Assembly (NCBI GenBank): GCA_023091735.1
Contig: JALKBU010000772.1
Coordinates: forward strand, 1-25,272
Direction of reading: 5' to 3'
Length of the DNA stretch: 25,272 bases
Source: Trichomonas tenax
Taxonomy: Eukaryota > Parabasalia > Trichomonadida > Trichomonadidae
In this document: piece after piece, positions 18,427 through 25,272 of the stretch
How positions within the stretch are numbered: the first letter of the stretch is position 1
Layout: every line of letters begins with the position of its first letter
Program-made: the position numbers and the translations under genes
Notes under the pieces: model-generated
What the model was told of the DNA's origin: nothing
The model's database searches: none
Seen by the model: the letters and a program-made list of their open reading frames with translations, nothing else

Positions 18427-19672
18427 ATGCACGCCAATAACCAATTTTGTAGAAATTTAAAAAATCGCATATTTTTTATTATGATGGAATCTAATATTGA
18501 AGAGTCCTCGAAAGAAGTTGTATCAATGATTGCCAACGACACATTCTTCTGTGTATTCAATGACATCGAAGCGATGCTTCAAAGCCTTTCTACAGCAGTT
18601 CTTGATGGCAATCAAGGATCTTACATCCTTAAAGGTAGCAGGAAGCTCTTCAAAGATGAACAGCATTTGCAGATCTTCCGCAGTATGAATGTTAACTTCC
18701 AAGCAAACAGTGACATAGATGTTGACAAATTCTTCGAATTTCTCAATGCAATGTACAATTGCTTCAAATGCAAGGCATTCAAATCAATATTTACCTTCTA
18801 CGATGACACCTGTAATCAGCTTTCAGAAGCCAAAGAGGCCAAAACAAAAATTCAACACAATTTGGATATTCTAAAGAGAGAGATTTCTGATTTGAGAGAT
18901 TGCAATCAAAAAACAGTTGAAGCTCAAAACAATACAATCAGATCTCTAGAGATCTGATATCTCTCATTTGAAAAGCGAGAATGAACAGTTGAAGAGTAAA
19001 AACAAGAAACCCATCTCAAAGATTGACTCTCTTCAATCTAATGCCTCTTCGAATGATGAAAAGATAAACAAAATGTCAATCATTCTCGATTCTTCATGCT
19101 CCGCTAAATCATATTCATCTTCTAATCTCATTCCTTTCATCAGATTTTTCTCAAAAACAATCGGGTCACGTCACAATCTCCCTTCTCCAGAAGATGTGAA
19201 GCTTCTCTTTGGCATCAACGATTTCAATAGCATTTATTCATTCATTGATGACCTTTCATTACGTGGCGAAGTCAAAATGATTTCATTCTGTTGCAAACTT
19301 GGACTTAGTGAAGTTCGTAATGAATATGAATACACATGTTTACTTTGGGCATGTTACAAAGGAAATCTCAAACTTGCAAAATCACTTATCGAATGCAGCT
19401 GCAATCGAAATTGTGTCGAAAAGTTTGGAAATAATGCTCTTTTCGATGCTGCATTTAGTGGTAAGACAGATGTTGTTCGCCATCTTATTTCTGTTGGATT
19501 CGATAAAAACTGGAAGAATGAATCTAATGGATACAATTCAATTATTGCTGCATCACAAGAAGGTTATCTTGACACAGTTAAATATTTAGTTTTTGTTGGC
19601 TTTGATGTTAACTCAAAACAGAAAGATAATGCAAACTGCGGATATTTTGCATCATGGAAAGGACATCCATAG
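18427..19672 (+). pseudogene. Coiled-coil/ankyrin protein split by a frameshift and cut at its 3' end
   Basis: The first frame (ATG 18427, or more likely ATG 18481 giving MMESNIEESS) encodes a helical N-terminal domain and a coiled coil (LDILKREISDLRDCNQKTV), then ends at TGA 18955-18957. The coiled coil resumes one frame over as ISHLKSENEQLKSKNKK and goes on through a Ser-rich linker into ankyrin repeats (EYTCLLWACYKGNLKLAKSL, NALFDAAFSGKTDVVRHL, NSIIAASQEGYLDTVKYL). The frame ends at TAG 19670-19672 in the middle of a repeat, after FASWKGHP, so the 3' end is missing too. The break lies inside a 22-bp palindrome. Loss of two bases (a CT) from a CTCT run would explain both the palindrome and the shift. 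No family-specific function is visible beyond protein binding by ankyrin repeats. Confidence 0.7.
18937..18958. repeat. 22-bp perfect palindrome at the frameshift
   Basis: The half-site ATCAGATCTCT is followed directly by its exact reverse complement. It lies across the point where the ankyrin gene changes frame. It may simply be the product of a 2-base deletion. Confidence 0.8.
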
Positions 19673-20729
19673 CACTAATCTCTAAAATGAGCTAGTTATA
19701 TTGTTAAAGTTATTCTGATTTATCTTGCCTGTGTGAGATTCTGATTGATTTTTAAAATTCAATATGATTATGAATTTTTTTTTCTTTCAAATATTTGAAT
19801 AGTTCATTCAAATTTGAAAATCAATCAAAGCTTCGAATATTAGGTGTTATCCTTTGCAATTATGCACAATACTGATACACATTTTGGAAAGTAGTCCTAT
19901 GGATTCAAACTTATAACTTTATATGTTGCGACCTAATTCGAAATTTTAGTTTGGTAGATATTACTATTATCAAATCATTATTTTGGACGCATATTCTATA
20001 CATATAGTAACATAGTACCATATATGTTTTAAACTTGTGAGTCAACAAAAAAAGTCGTGATTTAGAGCATCCTTAACTTTTAAAAAAATCATATGAATTT
20101 AGCTGAGCAATTTACTAATAACATAAATACTTTAATATACTCCTTTTTATTTGTATTTGTTAGTTCAGAGGATTTGATAATATTGTTCCGCAACGTCAAA
20201 TTAATATTATTTATTTTCAATATTATTTTCGATGTGAATGATGAAAATTCGGTTATATGGCACACCAAGGTAATTGCTGCTTCAAAAAATTCAGAAGTTA
20301 CCTCAGAATTGATCATTGATCTAGTTTAGCCTCAATTAGTTTAATTATATAAATACAAAATTCATATATAAAATCGCATCAGCTCTATTTTGATACATGT
20401 TTAATAGAATATATTTTATTACAATTGACTATATGATTCAATGTACAACTCCTAAAATATATTCGCGAAGATGCAAAAAAGTGTGGATTTCCTCGGGTTT
20501 ATCCGTTCGTAAATATTACAATTATTCGTTCAGAATGTCATGAAAAAATTGAAAAGTTCACATTTTACCGATATATCGATGAATTTTAATCAGTTATTCA
20601 TTCATTTTCAGATTTTGAACATCTGTTATTCATTAATTGATGGCCTTTCATCAGTGACCAGCAATCATATATTTGACATTTTAATCAATTATTTCTAAAA
20701 CAAAAAATGTTAATAGAACAATGAGAATG
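19673..20729. other. AT-rich spacer
   Basis: I see no supportable gene. Open frames of about 75 codons exist on both strands at 20089-20329, overlapping each other, with no family signature and AT-only codon use. No ankyrin continuation of the preceding gene is found after 19672. Confidence 0.45.
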
Positions 20730-20912
20730 ATGATAAAAAGGAAGATTGGGAGCTGTAAAGGTATTAATAGCAATTTGTGCCATTCTAGCTGTTGCAGGCA
20801 TTGTGATGGTTGTTGCACATTTCGTCCTTTTAGAAAGGTCCACAAGCACCAATGCAAACGGAATCTGATTCCATTCGCTCAAGATTTCGAAGAGAAGTCT
20901 GTTAGTGCTTAG
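20730..20912 (+). pseudogene. Relic of a membrane-anchor C-terminus
   Basis: A frame at 20749-20840 reads GAVKVLIAICAILAVAGIV followed by MVVAHFVLL, a typical single transmembrane helix, preceded in another frame by an acidic stretch (NENDDKKED). The basic cytosolic tail (RKVHKHQCKRN, then FAQDFEEKSVSA and TAG at 20910-20912) is in a third position. Two frameshifts thus separate linker, helix and tail of what was probably the 3' end of a surface protein such as a BspA-like or similar anchored protein. The extracellular part is absent. Confidence 0.5.
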
Positions 20913-20959
20913 GATTAATGATAACGAACAAAAAGAATTGTTTCATTAATAACATTTAA

Positions 20960-21637
20960 TTAAAACTTAACATTGCCATCTCGAGAAATATGGCCAATAA
21001 TAGAAACATCGTCGTCATCATCATGATACGAAACAAAATCTTCTACGTTGTCTTCGTTGACTGCAATTCCATGAAGCTCAAATTTGTTGATCGCGAGGCA
21101 TGGAGGCCATCCTGGGCAATGCTCATCTTGGATGATGCGGACATAAGTAGCTGTGTATTCTTTATGGAGTTTGAACGTTTTCTCGTTGCAGCGCTGCATT
21201 TCTGAGTCTTTCACTGTCTTGTGAACGACAGTCCATGTTTTATTATCTTCGGAGATTTGCAGTGACCAGCTGTAGAGGCAACAGTCGACACAATATCCGT
21301 AGTCTTCGCAGCAGCATCCATTGTAGTCACAGCATCCTGCTTTAAGGTAATATCCAGAGAATTTAAATTTATGTTTAACAAGCGAGAACATGATCCATGG
21401 CTTCTCATCATATGTTCTTCCGCAGTTTGAGCACCAATCATATATCTTGCTCCAAGGCTGAATAGCGTATTCTGGTTTTGTCATTTGCGATGTTCCGTTA
21501 ATTCGTTGTTTAGATGTCCCACTGACTTCTATCTTAACAATATTTTCATTATAAATTTGTTTAAATAATTCCTGTGTCGTTTCACTATAACAAAAACAAA
21601 GCAAAAAAGAAAACATGAAAATTTTAAAAAGTGCCAT
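20960..21637 (-). CDS. Secreted cysteine-rich F5/8C (discoidin)-like protein
   Basis: An intact 225-residue protein. Residues 1-18 (MALFKIFMFSFLLCFCYS) are a signal peptide and there is no later membrane segment, so it is secreted or lumenal. Residues about 60-195 resemble a galactose-binding-like F5/8 type C fold: PWIMFSL, GYYLKAG, LYSWSLQISEDNKTWTVVH, then ATYVRIIQDE and CLAINKFELHG. A dense cysteine insert (CC-X4-CCC-X5-C-X2-CC) sits between the second and third strand. The C-terminus is acidic, with YHDDDDDVSIIGHIS. F5/8C domains bind carbohydrate or lipid, so a surface or host-ligand binding role is possible but inferred. The gene is divergent from the acid phosphatase with only 80 bp between the start codons. 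Its ATG lies a few bases after CCTTTT on its own strand, like the trichomonad M5 alternative initiator (CCTTT). A decayed paralogue lies at 23298-23920. Confidence 0.75.
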   Translation of the reverse strand: MALFKIFMFSFLLCFCYSETTQELFKQIYNENIVKIEVSGTSKQRINGTSQMTKPEYAIQPWSKIYDWCSNCGRTYDEKPWIMFSLVKHKFKFSGYYLKAGCCDYNGCCCEDYGYCVDCCLYSWSLQISEDNKTWTVVHKTVKDSEMQRCNEKTFKLHKEYTATYVRIIQDEHCPGWPPCLAINKFELHGIAVNEDNVEDFVSYHDDDDDVSIIGHISRDGNVKF

Positions 21638-21642
21638 TTTTC

Positions 21643-21701
21643 AAAAGGTTATTTATGTAAACCAAAAAAGGTTATTTTTGTAAGCTGATATAAGGTTATT
21701 T
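21643..21701. promoter_or_regulatory. Shared divergent promoter with a threefold AAGGTTATTT repeat
   Basis: AAAAGGTTATTTATGTAA (21643-21660), AAAAAGGTTATTTTTGTAA (21665-21683) and ATAAGGTTATTT (21690-21701) lie in the 80 bp between two divergent start codons. On the minus strand each unit reads AAATAACCTT. The copy nearest the discoidin gene gives CCTTTT just before its ATG, matching the CCTTT M5 core element described in T. vaginalis. TGTAAAC also occurs at 21656-21662. The repeats are visible; their function is inference. Confidence 0.6.
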
Positions 21702-21717
21702 AAAACGTGACATAATT

Positions 21718-22911
21718 ATGTTTTCTTATTTTTTATTTTTAATAAAGTCACAGAAAATTCCAAATCAGTACTGTGAAGCACCGCTGACTCACGCTGAACC
21801 TGTCAACAACGGAAAATTACTTCACGCTCAAGTATTTATCAGACATGGCGCGAGATCTCCTGGAAATCCATTCGGAGATGTTTCCATTACAGGCGATTGG
21901 GTTTGCGATGACCAAGATTCATTGTCGCCGAGGTATAATCCAGCGCCAGTCGTTCATCCAAAACTCTATCGTCAGAAACTTGATCCAGAGTTGATGCTAT
22001 ACAAGCCATCTTGCCGCCAGAAGGACCTCCTTGTTACAGGCATGAACGAATTGTTCGCTCTCGGAGAATTTTACAAGAAATACTATATTGAAGAACAGAA
22101 GCTTCTTGGAGACAAATACTATCCGTGGAACGTCTTATTCAGAGGCACTGAACTCGATAGAACACTCAGATCAGGAATATCCTTCATGCAAGGAATGTTC
22201 CCTCCTGCATCGCCAAATGAAGTTATTAACTACATCACTGATAACGACGCAGCTGGAATTTTGCATCCTGATGGCGAATGGTGTCCAGAACTCGATGAAG
22301 CCAAAACTCTTTACTTTCATTCCGACGAATGGAATCAAATACTCACAAAATTCGGTGAAAAGTATCAGACACTCTTCCAACAACATAAAATTGAGTGGGA
22401 TTTCAAGCTTGTTAAGAAATTTGCTGCCTACGCTGTCAACGTTGATTGCACAAATCACACAACGGAAGATTGGCTCACTCCTGAAATTTTAGATGACTGC
22501 TTGGAGTTCATAGCACAGTACAATTGCGGTCCATTCTACTACAAAGGAAACTTCTTCTCATACGCTGCTTCTCCGATATACAGGGAAATGTTTAGAATTG
22601 CTGATGAAAAGATTTCTATGCAGAATGATTATAAGTTCGCTCTCCACAGCACACACGATACCGCCCTTCTTGCTCTCCTCGCTGTACTTGGCTACAAGGA
22701 TGATAGATACGGACCATCATTCAGGTCTCATCTCGCATTCGAGCTTTGGGATGTTGATGGAAAAGTAATGGCCAGGTTTGTTTATAACGGCAAACCAGTC
22801 AAGCTTGAGCTCTTCAATGGCTCTGTTTTAGTGCCATATTCTAACCTCAAGATGAAGTTTGCAAGTAATGGATACTTAAGCCACTGCATGATTCCAAACT
22901 GGCCGAAATAA
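21718..22911 (+). CDS. Secreted histidine acid phosphatase
   Basis: An intact 397-residue member of the histidine phosphatase superfamily, branch 2 (prostatic-type acid phosphatases and phytase relatives). The catalytic RHGARSP lies at residues 42-48, with His43 as the expected phospho-acceptor. FRGTELDRTLRSG supplies the phosphate-pocket arginines, and the second motif HSTHDTALL places the catalytic pair at His313-Asp314. These enzymes hydrolyse phosphomonoesters at acid pH by a phosphohistidine intermediate. Residues 1 to about 20 form a short hydrophobic leader, and several paired cysteines (VCDD, SCRQK, VDCTN, YNCGPF) suit an exported or lysosomal enzyme. There is no membrane anchor after the domain. 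The ATG at 21718 is the first one in frame after the shared promoter. Length and motif spacing are normal for the family. Confidence 0.92.
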   Translation: MFSYFLFLIKSQKIPNQYCEAPLTHAEPVNNGKLLHAQVFIRHGARSPGNPFGDVSITGDWVCDDQDSLSPRYNPAPVVHPKLYRQKLDPELMLYKPSCRQKDLLVTGMNELFALGEFYKKYYIEEQKLLGDKYYPWNVLFRGTELDRTLRSGISFMQGMFPPASPNEVINYITDNDAAGILHPDGEWCPELDEAKTLYFHSDEWNQILTKFGEKYQTLFQQHKIEWDFKLVKKFAAYAVNVDCTNHTTEDWLTPEILDDCLEFIAQYNCGPFYYKGNFFSYAASPIYREMFRIADEKISMQNDYKFALHSTHDTALLALLAVLGYKDDRYGPSFRSHLAFELWDVDGKVMARFVYNGKPVKLELFNGSVLVPYSNLKMKFASNGYLSHCMIPNWPK

Positions 22912-23020
22912 ATGAACTTGCACTGATCTTAGAGTTCTATCAATAGTTTACTAATCTCTTCTATAAACAAAGCGATTTTATTAATAGCATATTTAATTTA
23001 AATAACATGATTTAAAACAA

Positions 23021-23092
23021 CCATAGGGCTTGCGGGCCCCTTTTTGTACGCTATTTAAGTTTTTCGTCATTGGGTCACTTTGGCCATTGGGG
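23021..23092. repeat. GC-rich hairpin and CATTGGG repeat, possible transposon end
   Basis: In an otherwise AT-rich spacer, 23026-23045 reads GGGC-loop-GCCC followed by C and five T. Next, CATTGGG occurs at 23068-23074 and again at 23085-23091. This resembles the terminal inverted repeat of a DNA transposon (Mutator-like ends often carry GGTCA/TTGGCCATTGGG-type words, from memory), but no second end and no transposase are in the window. A structured small RNA end is the other option. Confidence 0.3.
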
Positions 23093-23297
23093 AACAAAAA
23101 AATCGTGAAATATTGGAATATATTGTATGTGGAATATTAAAATTTCGAATATATTGCAATATATATTACACGATAAATTGTATATATTCATTCTGCTTTG
23201 CTATGCACGGAATATCTAAATATAGAGATGTTTGTGAAATCTTAAAACAAATAATTAAAATAAAATATATTTAACAAAGGAAGAAAGCATTGGTGTG

Positions 23298-23920
23298 TTA
23301 GTTTCTGATTTGCCCATTCTTGGAGATATGTCCGATGATGCTGACATCATCGTCATCATCATGGAAAGAGATGAATTCGTTTGGATATGTTGCGTCATCC
23401 GAAACAGCATCATCGATGATTTCGAGTCTGCTGATTGCCATGCATGGAGGATATCCTGGACAATTCTCGTTCTGTATGATTCTAACATACTTGGCAACAT
23501 ATTCTTTGTCAAGGGCATATGTTTTCTCATTGCAAAGACGCATTTCGGAGTCTTTTTCGACTCTGTGAACTTCAGTCCATTTTGCGTTATCATCTGAGAT
23601 TTCGAAGGGCCAACTGTACATGCAGCAGTCGAGGCAGTATCCGTACTCTTCGCAGCAGCATCTGATGTAGCAGCAACCACAGCGAACGAAGTATCCGTTG
23701 AACTTGAATTTTCTATTTTTCATTGAGAAAGAAATCCATGGATGCCCGGAATATGTTTTTCCACAGTTAGAGCATCAATTATATTCTTTGTCTTTTGGCT
23801 CTATAGCGTATTCAGGTTTTGTCATTTGTGTATTTCCTTTAATTCTTTGTTTTGATGTTAATTATATATTCCACGAAAAGATTAAGTGATGTGTTTATTT
23901 CTTGTGTTAGCAAACAATCT
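23298..23920 (-). pseudogene. Decayed paralogue of the discoidin-like gene
   Basis: The open part, ATG 23723 down to TAA 23298, gives 141 residues that align with the last two thirds of the 20960-21637 protein, including the cysteine insert (CGCC-X3-CCC-X5-C-X2-CC), the strand KYVRIIQNENCPG and the tail FHDDDDDVSIIGHIS. Upstream the same frame continues with TKPEYAIEPKD and CSNCGKTYSGHPW, but is cut by TGA 23777-23775 (a Trp codon in the intact copy) and TAA 23864-23862. Weak similarity goes on to about 23920 with a frameshift, and no signal peptide is found. A product from the internal ATG would not be secreted. Both copies lie on the minus strand on either side of the acid phosphatase gene, so a local duplication is likely. 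Confidence 0.8.
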
Positions 23921-24136
23921 CACCAATGAAGCTCAAATATGGAATATAAGGAAATATTAAACTATTCAATTTATATTTTTTTACATCAATTTGTCAAAAG
24001 ATCATTCCATGTTATAGTGATAAAAAATTTAATTATGCTTTCATTTCAATGAATTAACATCTGTTGCCATTAAGATATAACTCCTTTCTTCCACTTTTTT
24101 CCCACTTATGAAATTTTTATAAAATGAAATCAATGA

Positions 24137-24488
24137 CTTAAGATAAATAAAATCGAAGATATAGAAATTCCTGAATACCTTGTAGTTCCAATTGATGTAG
24201 TGCGGTTTTTTGATCAAAGATCACGGATAAATCCAAATGATTTATTCAGAAATGTTGAAAAATTAAATCAAAATAAAATTGAATATACAAATCTTTTCCA
24301 AATGTTTTTTTTTTGATCCAAAGGAACTTCAATACTGCCTTGATAGCGATATTCTCAAGAGCATTCTCAATAGCAGAGGTTATAATTTTTACCTTGGTTG
24401 CAGATCATCATTCTGCTTCTTTGATAACAAAATATTTTTCTTTGTGATATATAAAAGGCACACTTTGGGTATCTTAAATCCAAATTAA
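24137..24488 (+). pseudogene. Unidentified gene tail split by a T-run slip
   Basis: From 24137 one frame reads EIPEYLVVPIDVVRFFDQRS and continues to NLFQM at 24304. A run of ten T (24305-24314) follows, after which it hits TGA. The neighbouring frame continues directly with FDPKELQYCLDSDILKSIL, then NSRGYNFYLGCRSSF, and ends with TAA at 24486-24488. Nine T instead of ten would join the two, so a one-base slip is the simplest cause (a sequencing error in the run is also possible). No start codon is present; a TGA at 24134-24136 closes the frame upstream. I do not recognise the family. Confidence 0.5.
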
Positions 24489-25209
24489 TGTCCTCTAATT
24501 TGGCCAAAACAACAGGAAATGTGATAGAAGTGTATCAACTCTGGAGGTCAGAACCAGATCAAACATGTATGGGCAAATATAACTCTTATGTGATGCCATA
24601 CATAGTTGTAGTGTTAAACATATATAATATTGTTTCATATTTTTCATTAACAATTTGATATCAGCTTATTATTGAGTAAATAGCAATATTTATTATAAAT
24701 ATATCATATGCCAACAACATAGTAACATATTACAAATAACACAAGCTCCTAATTGAATAATTGTTCAGTATCTTAATCTATAAATTATAAATACACGAAA
24801 TCATTGCGGAGAAGACAATATAAATAGATGCATGCACATATTACATGTTTTTAATGTGATACACCAACTTATATTCAGAGCCTCCCAATGAATTTGCTGA
24901 AATTATTGATTAATAGAAATAAAGCGTTCAAAAATAAAAAAAGATGTAAAAATAATTAGCATCATATATACTATTTTATTAATGTAAACAGTGTCAAATA
25001 AATTGTGAAAAAACGTGACTTTTAACTTTATCCGCTTTTTAAAATATGGTTTATTATAACATTTACATAATGGTAATGCTAATTTTGCCAATTTTGGTCG
25101 CTAAAAACCAAATTTGAGAGTTAAAACACTTCTTTAAAATTCGATATTTCGAAAAATAAGTTTTTTCTTGAATGATTATTTATAAAAATACAAGAAATAT
25201 ATTACAATA
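24489..25209. other. AT-rich spacer at the right end
   Basis: I see no supportable gene, RNA or repeat. The short minus-strand open frame at 24903-25091 has AT-only codons and no protein-like signature. Confidence 0.45.
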
Positions 25210-25272
25210 TTATTTTGACTGGCTTGAAAGAGCAATTTCTCGCTGGCTGTGCAGACCTCGCGTATATACCAA
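25210..25272 (-). CDS. Possible 3' end of a gene entering from the right edge
   Basis: The minus strand reads LVYTRGLHSQREIALSSQSK and then TAA at 25212-25210. The last 60 bases are clearly richer in G and C than the kilobase before them and use codons such as CGA, GGT, CTG, CAC and CAG. This change in composition suggests coding sequence. The plus strand is open too (ending in GCADLAYIP at the edge), so strand and identity remain open. I recognise no family. Confidence 0.3.
   Translation of the reverse strand: MVYTRGLHSQREIALSSQSK

Noticed and set aside
20089..20329. Overlapping open frames of about 75 codons on both strands
   Set aside because: Both use AT-only codons, shadow each other and show no motif. 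Neither strand is preferred, so no gene is called.
22088..22492. 134-codon open frame inside the acid phosphatase gene
   Set aside because: It is an out-of-frame shadow of a clear enzyme with all catalytic motifs in the other frame.
23092..23200. Repeated GAATATAT-like words after the GC-rich element
   Set aside because: They are irregular AT-rich words without a fixed period, not a tandem array.
1..25272. tRNA, rRNA, CRISPR arrays and bacterial operon signals
   Set aside because: I looked for cloverleaf-like GC-rich blocks, regular spacer-repeat arrays and Shine-Dalgarno-linked gene strings and saw none. A tRNA missed by eye cannot be excluded without a covariance search.

Overview
The window is AT-rich, intron-poor protist DNA that reads as a parabasalid, most likely Trichomonas vaginalis or a close relative. 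The evidence is the combination of gene families: an initiator-binding (IBD) transcription factor, a BspA-like leucine-rich-repeat surface protein, coiled-coil/ankyrin proteins, probable Maverick/Polinton genes, and very short 5' leaders with TCA-type initiators. No database search was possible, so family names rest on motifs and on memory of these families.

Layout. 1-78: possible 5' end of a gene leaving on the left. 482-4612 (+): intact 1376-residue multi-pass membrane protein with a PAS-like segment and a C-terminal module resembling a metal-site-less nucleotide cyclase domain. 5042-8550 (-): a decayed paralogue of it, tail to tail, with five stops and four frameshifts. 8821-9495 (+): compact IBD factor behind four GTAAAC boxes spaced 20-21 bp. 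10136-11986 (+): secreted, membrane-anchored BspA-like LRR protein. 12206-13062 (+): 5'-broken ankyrin gene. 13095-14730: decayed piece of a probable Maverick/Polinton with a fibre-like gene, a tiny gene and a probable structural protein. 15228-16580 (+): intact WD40 protein. 16667-19672: three broken genes (ankyrin relic, membrane-protein 3' end, split ankyrin gene). 20730-20912: membrane-anchor relic. 20960-21637 (-) and 21718-22911 (+): divergent intact pair, a secreted cysteine-rich discoidin-like protein and a secreted histidine acid phosphatase, sharing an 80-bp promoter with a threefold repeat. 23298-23920 (-): decayed paralogue of the discoidin gene. 24137-24488: gene tail split by a T-run slip. 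25210-25272: possible 3' end of a gene entering from the right.

How it fits together. Six genes look intact: the polytopic protein, the IBD factor, the BspA-like protein, the WD40 protein, the discoidin-like protein and the acid phosphatase. Four of these would be at the surface or secreted. Around them lie about ten broken or fragmentary genes, several being duplicates of intact neighbours or members of expanded families, which suggests duplication followed by decay together with mobile-element debris. The most testable ideas are the phased promoter array of the IBD gene (possible self-regulation), the conserved but apparently non-catalytic cyclase-like module, and the shared promoter of the discoidin/phosphatase pair.
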